Source: an uncultured Bacilli bacterium
GTDB taxonomy: Bacteria; Bacillota_I; Bacilli_A; RF39; UBA660
Direction: 5' to 3'
DNA: 64,000 nt
Assembly (NCBI GenBank): GCA_934096705.1
Contig: CAKOMR010000004.1
Span: forward strand, 42,404-106,403
The notes below the pieces were generated by a model. It ran no database searches. It worked only from the letters and a program-made list of their open reading frames with translations, and was not told where the DNA came from. Positions 28,090 to 36,676 of this stretch are shown here, in pieces. The first letter of the stretch is position 1. Every line of letters begins with the position of its first letter. Both the position numbers and the translations under genes were made by a program.

Positions 28090-29178
28090 TTATAATTTAT
28101 TGTTATTACTAATACTTAGAATAATTCCTATGGAAATCATGCTAACAAGAAGTGATGAACCACCATAAGAAAAAAATGGAAGTGTTACACCTGTTACAGG
28201 AATTAAACCCACAACAACACATAAATTTAATAGTGCCTGAAGCATTATTTGCATTCCCAGCCCAAATGATAAGTATTTACCAAATAAATTATTGCATTTT
28301 ATAGATATTTTCATAATTAAATAAAACATTATAGCAAATAAAAATGTGACTGATATAACTCCGAATATACCGAATTCTTCGGAAATAATCGCAAAAATAA
28401 AATCTGTTTGAGGTTCAGGTAAGTAAAACTGTTTTTGAACTGAGTTGCCAAATCCAAGACCTAATAAACCTCCGGGGCCAATTGCATATAATGATTGAAT
28501 TATTTGATATCCACTGCCTAAAGGATCACTCCATGGATTTAAAAATGATATTATCCTTTTGAGTCTATAAGGAGCAATTATTATAAGGCCAGTTATTCCA
28601 ATTAATCCTAACATAAATAAAATACCAAAAAAGGAAAGTTTAACTCCCGAAACAAATAAAATAATCATAAGGGACATAACAATTACCATACCTGAACCAA
28701 AATCTGGTTCAAGCATAATAAGTCCAAAAAACATAAATATAACTGAAAGAAGTGGCAAAACGCCTTTATAAACGCTATTAATTTCACTATTATTTTTTTC
28801 TAAATATTTTGAGGTAAAAATAATTAAACCTATTTTTGCCAGTTCACTTGGTTGAAGTCCGAAAGGTCCTATTTTAAACCAACTTCTTGAACCGTTTCTA
28901 AGTGTTCCCACTCCAGGTATTAAAACAAGTAAAAGTAAAATAGCACACATAAATAAAATCTTATTGGCATGTTTTTTATAAGCTCTATAATCTATTTTTG
29001 ATACTATATTCATACAAATAATACTTACTAAAAAAAATATAAGCTGATATTTTGCAAAATGAAAAGCATCATTAAATTTGTATTCAGCCCATATACTACT
29101 CGCAGAATATATCATAATTATTCCATAAATAGCCATTACTGAAACTACTAAAAATAATATTTTACTTTCCTTTTTCAT
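28090..29178 (-). CDS. ftsW: SEDS glycosyltransferase FtsW
   Basis: Polymerises lipid II into septal glycan together with a class B PBP. The 362 residues have about ten membrane helices and the family motifs GPFGLQPSELAKIG, LLEPDFGSGMVI, RLKRIISFLNPWSDPLGSGYQ, PEPQTDFIFAIISEEFG and PFFSYGGSS. A TTG start 24 bases upstream is possible. No ribosome-binding site precedes the ATG, and a TATAAT box lies 12 bases ahead. The PBP it would be expected to work with is the interrupted gene at 32.7-37.6 kb. Confidence 0.93.
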   Translation of the reverse strand: MKKESKILFLVVSVMAIYGIIMIYSASSIWAEYKFNDAFHFAKYQLIFFLVSIICMNIVSKIDYRAYKKHANKILFMCAILLLLVLIPGVGTLRNGSRSWFKIGPFGLQPSELAKIGLIIFTSKYLEKNNSEINSVYKGVLPLLSVIFMFFGLIMLEPDFGSGMVIVMSLMIILFVSGVKLSFFGILFMLGLIGITGLIIIAPYRLKRIISFLNPWSDPLGSGYQIIQSLYAIGPGGLLGLGFGNSVQKQFYLPEPQTDFIFAIISEEFGIFGVISVTFLFAIMFYLIMKISIKCNNLFGKYLSFGLGMQIMLQALLNLCVVVGLIPVTGVTLPFFSYGGSSLLVSMISIGIILSISNNNKL

Positions 29179-29207
29179 TAATATAATTCTATTATATTTC
29201 AAAATTT

Positions 29208-31628
29208 TTATTCACTACGTAGTGATACAACAGGATCTTTTTTACTAGCAATCTTCGAAGGTATTAAACCTGCTATAAACGTTAAAATAACACTTATGGC
29301 TATTAATATTAAAGCATTTTGTACTGTTAAATGAGTTATATTTTTTACATTTGCCAAAGAATAAACAATTTTATCTACTACTTTATTTAACAAAAGAGTC
29401 ACAAGTATGCCAAATGTTCCCGACATAAATCCTTCGATAATAGTTTCTGCATTAAATACTCTAGAAATATCTTTTTTACTTGCACCTATTGCTCTTAAAA
29501 TACCTATTTCTTTTGTTCTTTCCAATACACTTATATAAGTAATTATTGCAATCATAATGCTTGAAACCACTAAACTTATAGCAACAAAAGCAATCAAAAT
29601 ATATGTTATAACATCAATAATCGTAGTTATACCACTCATAAGTATTTTTACATAATCAGTGTAATTAATTTGATTTTCTTTTTCTACACTATCATTATAT
29701 TTTTTTATTATTTCAGTAATTTTTTCTTTATCATCAAAATTTTTAGGATATATACTTATTGAGCTCGGAGAAGTCAAATCGCTGGCGCCAATAATTTTTA
29801 AAGTATCTTCATAAGTATTTTTATCATCAAAAATTTGACCAGATAATATGCTTTTATTCTTACTTTCTTTTTGTTCTTTAGCAATTTTAGAATTATTATT
29901 TTCTTTAATTAAATAATTGCTAAGATCCTTTGTATATCCAATAAAACCACTTTGAGCATTTATAGCATCTGATTTAACTTTTAAAATACCTACAATTTTA
30001 ATATTTTCTGAAGAAGATACAACCTTATCTAAATATTTTGCATCATAAGACTTATTAATCCATAAGCTTCCTTCTTTTTGATAAAGATCATAGTTTTTAA
30101 CAAGTTTTAAATCAAGTGATAAAAAACTATCATAAGTATAATTTTCAGATACTATATTTTTATTTTCTTTTAAAAGTTCATTTAACTCTTTTTTATCTTT
30201 AATACCAAGAGTATATATCAAAGAAAGTGGTATTTTGCCATCTTTATCAGTTACTAAAACAAGCTCATTATATTGCTCTGGATATTTTCCATAAACTAAA
30301 TCATATTGACTTTTCAAAAGATCTGAATCACTTAAAAGTTCTTTAAAAGTGGTATCAAAATTGCTCATACTGCTACTAGAGCTCGCATTATACATGTTTT
30401 GCATTGATTCTACAAAAAGTCCATAATTACTAATCTTTTCGTTATTTTTGGCATTATAAATTTGTAAATCTAAATCATAATTATATTTTATATCCATGAC
30501 ATAATCATTAATATTTTCATAATTTTCTTCTAAAGCATTTTTAAATACTTTTAAATTATTTGTTACTTCTAAATTTGAAAGTTGTAAATAAGGATTAATG
30601 CTCACGTCATCCAAAGTACATACACTATTATTTGTGCATTTAACTTTTTCATCATCACGTTTCTTACTATTATTAAGCATTTGTGAATAATTAATGGAGT
30701 TTGCCTCAATCATAATTGGATAAGAAGACAAAGTTTCTTTTTCTGTTCTATTAATATAGTTTGTGGCACCCGCAGATAAAGATAATATTAAAGCTATTCC
30801 AATTATACCTATAGAACCTGCAAAAGAAGTTAAAAATGTTCTTGCCTTTTTAGTCATTAAATTATTAAGTGATAAAGATAGAGCTGTAAAAAACGTCATT
30901 GACTTATTATTTTTAGGTTTTTTTAAAAGTTTTTCATCATTAGTTTTTAAATCGTATGGATTTGTATCATTTTCGATATTTCCATCTTTTATGCTAATTA
31001 TTCTACTACTATACTTTTCTGCAAGTTCTTTATTGTGAGTAACCATTATAACTAGTCGATCTTTAGCAACACTTTTTAAAATATCCATAATCTGAGTGGA
31101 TGTTTTTGAATCAAGTGCACCCGTAGGTTCATCTGCTAAAACGATGTCAGGATTATTTACAAGAGCCCTCGCTATAGCAACTCTTTGCATTTGTCCGCCA
31201 GAAAGCATATTTGGCTTTTTTTTCATATGCTTTTCAAGGCCAACCTCAGTAAGTGCTTTAATACTTCTTTTTCTTCTTTCTTTTTTACTTATACCACTCA
31301 AAGTCAAAGCAAGTTCTACATTTGCAAGTATAGTTTGATGAGATATCAAATTGTAACTTTGAAATATGAAACCAATTTTATGATTTCTATAAGTATCCCA
31401 ATCTTTATCTTTATATTTTTTAGTACTGATATTATTTATTAATAAATCACCTGATGTATACTTATCAAGACCACCAATAATATTTAAAAGAGTTGTCTTA
31501 CCACTACCTGATGGACCTAAAATTGACACAAACTCACTTTTTCTAAATGAAATATTAACATTTTTTAAAGCAACTTGAGTTAAATCTTTAGATTCATAAG
31601 TTTTTGAAATATTTTTTAATTCTAACAT
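29208..31628 (-). CDS. MacB-like ABC transporter, fused ATPase-permease
   Basis: An 806-residue fusion. Residues 1-230 are an ABC ATPase (GPSGSGKTT, LSGGQMQRVAIARAL, VLADEPTGALD). The rest is a FtsX/MacB permease with one membrane helix (about 268-290), a large extracytoplasmic domain (about 300-640) and three C-terminal helices (EIGILRAIGASKKDI motif). Such type VII exporters export peptides or antibiotics or act mechanically on the envelope. GGAGGAG precedes the ATG. It sits between mraY and ftsW. Substrate unknown. Confidence 0.88.
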   Translation of the reverse strand: MLELKNISKTYESKDLTQVALKNVNISFRKSEFVSILGPSGSGKTTLLNIIGGLDKYTSGDLLINNISTKKYKDKDWDTYRNHKIGFIFQSYNLISHQTILANVELALTLSGISKKERRKRSIKALTEVGLEKHMKKKPNMLSGGQMQRVAIARALVNNPDIVLADEPTGALDSKTSTQIMDILKSVAKDRLVIMVTHNKELAEKYSSRIISIKDGNIENDTNPYDLKTNDEKLLKKPKNNKSMTFFTALSLSLNNLMTKKARTFLTSFAGSIGIIGIALILSLSAGATNYINRTEKETLSSYPIMIEANSINYSQMLNNSKKRDDEKVKCTNNSVCTLDDVSINPYLQLSNLEVTNNLKVFKNALEENYENINDYVMDIKYNYDLDLQIYNAKNNEKISNYGLFVESMQNMYNASSSSSMSNFDTTFKELLSDSDLLKSQYDLVYGKYPEQYNELVLVTDKDGKIPLSLIYTLGIKDKKELNELLKENKNIVSENYTYDSFLSLDLKLVKNYDLYQKEGSLWINKSYDAKYLDKVVSSSENIKIVGILKVKSDAINAQSGFIGYTKDLSNYLIKENNNSKIAKEQKESKNKSILSGQIFDDKNTYEDTLKIIGASDLTSPSSISIYPKNFDDKEKITEIIKKYNDSVEKENQINYTDYVKILMSGITTIIDVITYILIAFVAISLVVSSIMIAIITYISVLERTKEIGILRAIGASKKDISRVFNAETIIEGFMSGTFGILVTLLLNKVVDKIVYSLANVKNITHLTVQNALILIAISVILTFIAGLIPSKIASKKDPVVSLRSE

Positions 31629-31642
31629 TTATTCTCCTCCAC

Positions 31643-31670
31643 AAAAAATAGAAGCTATCCCTATAACTTC
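31643..31670 (-). terminator. Intrinsic terminator after mraY
   Basis: Stem GAAGTTAT/ATAGCTTC (one G-U), loop AGGG, followed by TATTTTTT on the minus strand. Confidence 0.7.
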
Positions 31671-31734
31671 CATCCTTAGTAATTCATCTTCTAAATACAT
31701 ATTAACAAAAATAAATTTAAAAGTAAATACTTTT

Positions 31735-32721
31735 TTATCTTAATACTAAATAAACAAGTGCTATCATTGATATAAATAAACCAACGCAATAAAATATTTT
31801 AATTATATCAGTTTCTTTATAAGAGAGCATTTCAAAATGATGATGAAGAGGACTTTTTAAAAATATTTTTTTATGAAAATATCTAATTGAAATAATTTGT
31901 AAAAAACTTGATATAGTTTCAATTATAAATACAAAACCAATTATAACTAAAGACATTTCACTTTTTAAAATAATTGCTATTGCTGCTAAAGTTGCGCCAA
32001 GTGACAAGGAACCTAAATCACCCATAAATATTTTGGCTGGATAAAAATTAAATGTTAAAAAACCTAAAAGCGCGCCTACTAAAACAAATGAAAAAATAGC
32101 AATTTCTTCGTAACCAATAATATACGGACTATTCCAAGCAATAATCCCATAAGATAAAAAGGCAATTGCAGAAAGCCCAGCAGCAAGACCATCAAGACCA
32201 TCAGTAATATTTACTGCATTTGATGACCCCACAAGCATAAATAATATTAAAAAACCATATAAGGATTTTAAGTCTAACGAAAATAAGTAAAAATCTACTA
32301 CTGTATTATTGCCACTTATTAAAAATAAAGAAAAAAAAACTAAAGCAATAATTATTTGTAGAAAAAATTTAATTAATATAGAAAGTCCACCATTATTCTT
32401 TTTTTTAATTTTTAAATAATCATCAATAAATCCTAAAAATGCATAAGATAAAAATACTAATATTATTATTAAAAAGTTATAGGAAAAATATATGTTTTTA
32501 TTTAAAAATAAGCAAAGCAAAATAAAAAGTGTGCTACAAATAAATATTACTCCACCCATTGTCGGAGTGCCCTCTTTTTTTAGGTGTCTTTCATTTAATA
32601 ACCTGGATACTTTTTGACCAAAATGCATTTTTTTAAAAAATGGTACAATTAAAATTCCCAGTATTATTGAAACTATAAATCCTAACATTATACATAAAAT
32701 CGATTTAGTAAGCGTTAACAT
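31735..32721 (-). CDS. mraY: Phospho-MurNAc-pentapeptide transferase MraY
   Basis: Transfers phospho-MurNAc-pentapeptide to undecaprenyl phosphate to make lipid I. The 328-residue polytopic protein has KKEGTPTMGG, DDYLK, NAVNITDGLDGLAAG, FMGDLGSLSLG and the HHHFEM histidines, all catalytic or nucleotide-binding blocks. AAGGAGG lies ahead of the ATG. It is ten bases downstream of the PBP gene's 3' part, the order seen in the division/cell-wall cluster. Confidence 0.96.
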   Translation of the reverse strand: MLTLTKSILCIMLGFIVSIILGILIVPFFKKMHFGQKVSRLLNERHLKKEGTPTMGGVIFICSTLFILLCLFLNKNIYFSYNFLIIILVFLSYAFLGFIDDYLKIKKKNNGGLSILIKFFLQIIIALVFFSLFLISGNNTVVDFYLFSLDLKSLYGFLILFMLVGSSNAVNITDGLDGLAAGLSAIAFLSYGIIAWNSPYIIGYEEIAIFSFVLVGALLGFLTFNFYPAKIFMGDLGSLSLGATLAAIAIILKSEMSLVIIGFVFIIETISSFLQIISIRYFHKKIFLKSPLHHHFEMLSYKETDIIKIFYCVGLFISMIALVYLVLR

Positions 32722-32731
32722 TTAAGCCTCC

Positions 32732-33772
32732 TTATTTTAATAAAAGTACTACAGAATTACCTTCTTTTACATAAGTCCCACCCGAAGGAGTTTGATAGGA
32801 CACGTTTGTGCCTGATCCAGAAAATTCAAGTTTAAATCCCTTAAGTAATTTTTTTGCTTCCTCTAAACTTTTACCTACAACATCTGGAACATATACATAT
32901 TTGCTATCCAAATAATTATATTCTTTAGGCATGCCATCTTTCGAAGGTTTAATATCTAAAATATCAATTGCGGATGTCATAATACTTTTAGCAACTGGAG
33001 CTGATGCAGTTCCACCATACTGAGTTACATTTTTTGCTCCATCAATTGCCACGTAAACAATTATTTTAGGATTGTCCGCAGGCATAAAACCAATAAATGA
33101 TAGTATGTAGCTAGAACTTGAGTAATGTCCATCAATAACTTTTTGAGCAGTACCAGTTTTTCCTCCTACACGATAATTTTCAATATAGGCATTTCTTCCT
33201 GTTCCATTTGCTACAACACTTTCTAAAGTAAATTTTACAAGTCCTGAGGTTTCTTCACTAATAACTTTTCTTTTCAAAGTTTTCTCATTATAATCAAGTA
33301 ATGCTCCATTTTGAGAGTTTATCATACTTTTTACAATATATGGAGTGTATAGATTTCCACCATTAATTACGGCACTAACCGCTGTAATTTGTTGCAAAGG
33401 CGTAACACTTATTCCTTGACCAAATGCTGTAGTCGCGGTTTCCACTGGGCCCATTTTATTCACATTAAATAAAATTCCTTTACCTTCTCCATTTAAATCT
33501 ATACCAGTTTTTTCACCAAAACCAAATTTATTAATATATTCCATGAGTTTATAAGTTCCAAGTTTTTGGCCCATTGATACAAATCCTGGATTGCAAGAAT
33601 TTTCAACTACTTCAAGATATGTTTGAACACCATGACCACCATGTTTCCAACAGTGAAGCGTTGCACCATCTACATTTATTGAGCCACTATCCACGAAAGT
33701 ATCTTTAAATAAATCAATTGTCTTTTCTTCAATCGAAGAAGCAAGGGTTATAATTTTAAAAATGCCTACCAT
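32732..33772 (-). CDS. Class B PBP (FtsI/PBP2x-like), 3' part of a split gene
   Basis: The C-terminal part of a division-type transpeptidase. It has the SxN motif (SCNPGF), KTGTAQK, and a PASTA domain (YVPDVVGKSLEEAKKLL...) at the end. It lacks the STFK motif, N-terminal helix and dimerisation domain, which lie 3 kb away at 36677-37582. The first five codons (MVGIF) come from the inserted element; the PBP sequence resumes at KIITLASSIEEK. Joining at the TTTTAAAA core gives a full 634-residue protein with STFKIITLASS intact. As it stands the fragment cannot be active. Confidence 0.9.
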   Translation of the reverse strand: MVGIFKIITLASSIEEKTIDLFKDTFVDSGSINVDGATLHCWKHGGHGVQTYLEVVENSCNPGFVSMGQKLGTYKLMEYINKFGFGEKTGIDLNGEGKGILFNVNKMGPVETATTAFGQGISVTPLQQITAVSAVINGGNLYTPYIVKSMINSQNGALLDYNEKTLKRKVISEETSGLVKFTLESVVANGTGRNAYIENYRVGGKTGTAQKVIDGHYSSSSYILSFIGFMPADNPKIIVYVAIDGAKNVTQYGGTASAPVAKSIMTSAIDILDIKPSKDGMPKEYNYLDSKYVYVPDVVGKSLEEAKKLLKGFKLEFSGSGTNVSYQTPSGGTYVKEGNSVVLLLK

Positions 33773-33777
33773 ATTAG

Positions 33778-35406
33778 TTATAAAATAAAAACGCTATAAT
33801 TAAATTTAGTTTTTTTATTGACAGAAATATACTTTTGATTAGTTATGTATGAAATTTCTTTTTGATTATCTAAATCTAAATATATGTTTAAACATAAATT
33901 ATTTCTATCATCATTAATTTTAACAACATTTATTTTATTTAAAAATTTGCTTATAACATTATTAAGTATATTTTCTTTTAATTCTCCATTTAAAACTTTT
34001 TTAAGATTATTTAAATTGCTTTTTTTAGAAAAGTTCATTTCATTTAAAAATATATTTTTTTTACTTTCAAGTAAAAATTTCTCTTCATTAAGTTTTTTAA
34101 ATCTATTTAAAAGTTCTTCTTCAGAAATTTCATTTATTGCAGTTAAATTTAAAATCACGTCTTTTTTTGTTTCAATTAAATTTAACTTTTTTTCTATATC
34201 ACTTATTTCTTTAGTGTTATTTAAATTATTATATAACGTAAATACATTTTCAAAAACATTATTATCTTTATATAGTTTTTCAAATATTTTGTTAAATATA
34301 TTATATAAATCTTTTTCTAAAATAATTGGGCTTTTGCAGCCCTTAAGGCCAAATTTCATATAATTACTACATTTCCATGAAATACTTTTTTTACTTTTTG
34401 ATCTTTGAAAAAAAGTATGATGAGCATCACAACAGATTTTCGAAGAAAATGGATATTTTAAACCGCCGGAATAATTATTACAGGATTTATATTTTTGGCT
34501 CCTACTTTCTAAAATGTTATTTGCTTTATCCCATAACCTTTCTGAAACAATTTTAGGTATGCTTCCATCAGTGCACTTATATATAATTTGATTACTTATC
34601 TCATTTTTCTTTCTTTTTTTAGTACGATAATCAATAACTTCATATGTTCCCGCTCTATAAAAACCTTTGTATTTTGGATTAGTAATAATTTTTTTCAATG
34701 TATCTTTGTCATATATATTTCCATTAGCATTTTTATAACCCAAACTTGCAAGTTTTTTTGAAAGTGATAATAGGCCATACTTTCCCGTAGAATATAAATT
34801 AAAAATTGTATTTATAAACCCAACTTTACTATTATCGATTACTAATTTGCAATTACATTTTGTATAGCCAGTTATATTCGAGGAACCCAAAACATGTCCT
34901 TTTGCAATTGCCTGTCTATGTCCAAACTTAATACGACTTGATAATTTTTTAGATTCATCCTGGGCCAGATTAAACATTATATTTAAAATTAACTCTGAAT
35001 TTGAATCAAATGTGTTTAAATTTTGATTTTCAAAATATATTCCCACATTTGCATTTTTTAAAAGTCTTATATAATGAATACTATCCTCGAGATCACGAGC
35101 AAATCTAGACACTTCTTTAGTAATAATTAAATCAAATTTATTTTTTTTAGCATCAATTATCATTTTTTTAAAACTTTCTCTTTTATTTATTGTAACTGCA
35201 GAAGCACCTTTTTCAATATACCCTTCGACATATTTCCAGTTTTTATTACTTATAATATAATTTTTATAATAATTAAGCTGACTATCTAAAGAATTTAGTT
35301 GTTCATCAGAATCTGTAGAAACCCTTACATAATAGCATACCCTAAGTGGTAAATCATATAGTTTTTCTCCATGCATTATCCTTTTAGATATCTCTTCGAA
35401 GCTCAT
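33778..35406 (-). CDS. Large serine recombinase
   Basis: A 542-residue site-specific recombinase. The resolvase-type catalytic domain contains YYVRVSTDSDEQ (nucleophile Ser30) and KEVSRFARDLEDSIHYI with FNLAQDESKKLSSRIKFGHRQA. The Recombinase domain spans about 190-290. A zinc-ribbon-like segment follows (SSKICCDAHH ... WKCSNYMKFGLKGCKSP), then a coiled-coil tail. The stop codon lies inside the left att arm, six bases from the PBP fragment. It starts two bases after the small upstream ORF, with GGAGAG 11 bases ahead. It presumably integrates and, perhaps with a directionality factor, excises the element. Confidence 0.93.
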   Translation of the reverse strand: MSFEEISKRIMHGEKLYDLPLRVCYYVRVSTDSDEQLNSLDSQLNYYKNYIISNKNWKYVEGYIEKGASAVTINKRESFKKMIIDAKKNKFDLIITKEVSRFARDLEDSIHYIRLLKNANVGIYFENQNLNTFDSNSELILNIMFNLAQDESKKLSSRIKFGHRQAIAKGHVLGSSNITGYTKCNCKLVIDNSKVGFINTIFNLYSTGKYGLLSLSKKLASLGYKNANGNIYDKDTLKKIITNPKYKGFYRAGTYEVIDYRTKKRKKNEISNQIIYKCTDGSIPKIVSERLWDKANNILESRSQKYKSCNNYSGGLKYPFSSKICCDAHHTFFQRSKSKKSISWKCSNYMKFGLKGCKSPIILEKDLYNIFNKIFEKLYKDNNVFENVFTLYNNLNNTKEISDIEKKLNLIETKKDVILNLTAINEISEEELLNRFKKLNEEKFLLESKKNIFLNEMNFSKKSNLNNLKKVLNGELKENILNNVISKFLNKINVVKINDDRNNLCLNIYLDLDNQKEISYITNQKYISVNKKTKFNYSVFIL

Positions 35407-35408
35407 AA

Positions 35409-35552
35409 CTATATACTCTCCATACCTTTTAAATTATTTAAAAGAATTTCATTTACTTTAAAAAATATTTCCTCATTAATAACATTTTTTTCATACAAAT
35501 ACTCATTAATAATTAACTGCAATTGTAATTTAAAATTTTTATTATTTATCAT
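35409..35552 (-). CDS. Small 47-residue protein upstream of the recombinase
   Basis: An open frame from the ATG at 35552 to TAG at 35409-35411, two bases before the recombinase ATG. It reads MINNKNFKLQLQLIINEYLY and continues EKNVINEEIFFKVNEILLNN. The helix-turn-helix-like pattern (Leu/Ile helix, then short xINEExF, then helix) recalls SHOCT-type small proteins found beside serine recombinases. Its tight coupling suggests an accessory or directionality factor. That is inference; only the frame and spacing are seen. Confidence 0.55.
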   Translation of the reverse strand: MINNKNFKLQLQLIINEYLYEKNVINEEIFFKVNEILLNNLKGMESI

Positions 35553-35574
35553 ATCATTACATTTTATTTTCAAA

Positions 35575-35605
35575 ATAAAAAAATAGACTATTTAAGTCTA
35601 TAGTT
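35575..35605 (-). terminator. Intrinsic terminator after the Fic-like gene
   Basis: Stem ATAGACT/AGTCTAT, 5-base loop, then TTTTTTTAT on the minus strand; it overlaps the gene's stop codon. Confidence 0.75.
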
Positions 35606-36548
35606 TTGGCTTGTCAGTTTTTTCAGCATGAAGAAGTGATGTAAGCTTTTGCATATTATATTCGTTATAAAAAATACAATCCTGAAGTTTTCTAAAATTA
35701 AATAAAATCCAATCTTCCCAAGCCTTTGCATCAGCATTACATGCCAAATTATTTACAAGAGCTCTATATTCTCCTCTTACAGAGGCGTACTGCCTTGTAC
35801 CATATACAAATGGCAAATCAAAGTCTATATTTAGTTCTTTATTTAAAGCCTCCCATAAACCTACAGTCTGAAGAAGTCTTCCATATCTAGTATTGCCATC
35901 TTTAAAAAGTTGAAGTGTTGCTACAAGGCCATGAACAACAATTGGTTTTATTATATTCATATGCTCCGCATTTTCTGGAATATTTTTATTATAAAAATCT
36001 AAAAATGCTTCAATAGCACTATCAATATTTCGATAATCAATTGGAAAGTAACAAATTTTTCTTTCTGTTTTCAAAGTTTCTGGATTAGTTACGTATTCAC
36101 CAACAAATTTTAAGTTATCCTCACGTAAACCTTTTTTATTCTGACTCGAAGAGCCAGTAATTAGTAAATCATGATAAGAAATAAATTTTGCTCTATCTAA
36201 AGGACTTCCTACGTTTTGCATTAATTTATCAATAGCAAAATCAGAATTCATTGAATAATATAGTGATATTAAAAAAGAGTCTTCTTTTTCTATTGCTTGA
36301 TTATCAATTATATCTGATTTTCTAAGTGCAGATAAATACTTTTCTTGAAAGTCCTTACTATATCTTTGTAATTCCTTTGCAAAATCACTGCATAATTCTA
36401 GTGTATATAAAAGTTGATTTTCAACTTTCTCACTAATTTGAATTTCCTTCAAAGAATCAAATAAGTCAAGTGAAACTACAGGAACTTCTCCTTTACTCAT
36501 AATTTCTTCGACTTCTTTAATAGCCTCTTTCCTAGTTATATTTTCCAT
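35598..36548 (-). CDS. Fic-like protein with altered motif, element cargo
   Basis: A 316-residue helical protein related to Fic (AMPylation) enzymes. LVATLQLFKDGNTRYGRLLQT aligns with the Fic core HxFx(D/E)GNGRxxR, but the catalytic His position is Gln and the second Gly is Thr. LREDNLKFVGEYVTNPET precedes it, as in the substrate-binding flap region of Fic proteins. The changes suggest lost AMPylation or another activity. AAGGGGAAATTT precedes the ATG. It has its own promoter overlapped by an 18-bp palindrome. Role on the element is unknown; toxin-like maintenance is possible. Confidence 0.7.
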   Translation of the reverse strand: MENITRKEAIKEVEEIMSKGEVPVVSLDLFDSLKEIQISEKVENQLLYTLELCSDFAKELQRYSKDFQEKYLSALRKSDIIDNQAIEKEDSFLISLYYSMNSDFAIDKLMQNVGSPLDRAKFISYHDLLITGSSSQNKKGLREDNLKFVGEYVTNPETLKTERKICYFPIDYRNIDSAIEAFLDFYNKNIPENAEHMNIIKPIVVHGLVATLQLFKDGNTRYGRLLQTVGLWEALNKELNIDFDLPFVYGTRQYASVRGEYRALVNNLACNADAKAWEDWILFNFRKLQDCIFYNEYNMQKLTSLLHAEKTDKPKL

Positions 36549-36568
36549 AAATTTCCCCTTGCATTTTT

Positions 36569-36597
36569 ATTATAGCACACATAAAAAAATAAGTAAA
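36569..36597 (-). promoter_or_regulatory. Promoter of the Fic-like gene
   Basis: Minus-strand TTTACT (36592-36597), 17-bp spacer, TATAAT (36569-36574), about 20 bases before the start codon. Confidence 0.7.
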
Positions 36598-36606
36598 TTT
36601 ACTTAT
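36589..36606. promoter_or_regulatory. 18-bp perfect palindrome over the Fic promoter
   Basis: ATAAGTAAATTTACTTAT is a perfect palindrome that covers the -35 box. It may be an operator. With the T-run that follows on the minus strand it could also act as a weak terminator for the truncated PBP transcript. Confidence 0.5.
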
Positions 36607-36676
36607 CCTCAATGTAAGTTTTTAATATTTTGGAACTTTATTTAGCTTACTGCACTAATATATCATAATTTTTCTT

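Noticed and set aside
33884..34363. Long plus-strand open frame opposite the recombinase gene
   Set aside because: Shadow of the AT-rich recombinase coding strand; Phe/Leu/Ser-rich without motifs or a ribosome-binding site.
36589..36606. Palindrome read as a recombinase crossover site
   Set aside because: It is about 100 bp inside the element, while the PBP frame is restored exactly at TTTTAAAA (36700-36707), so the crossover is there.
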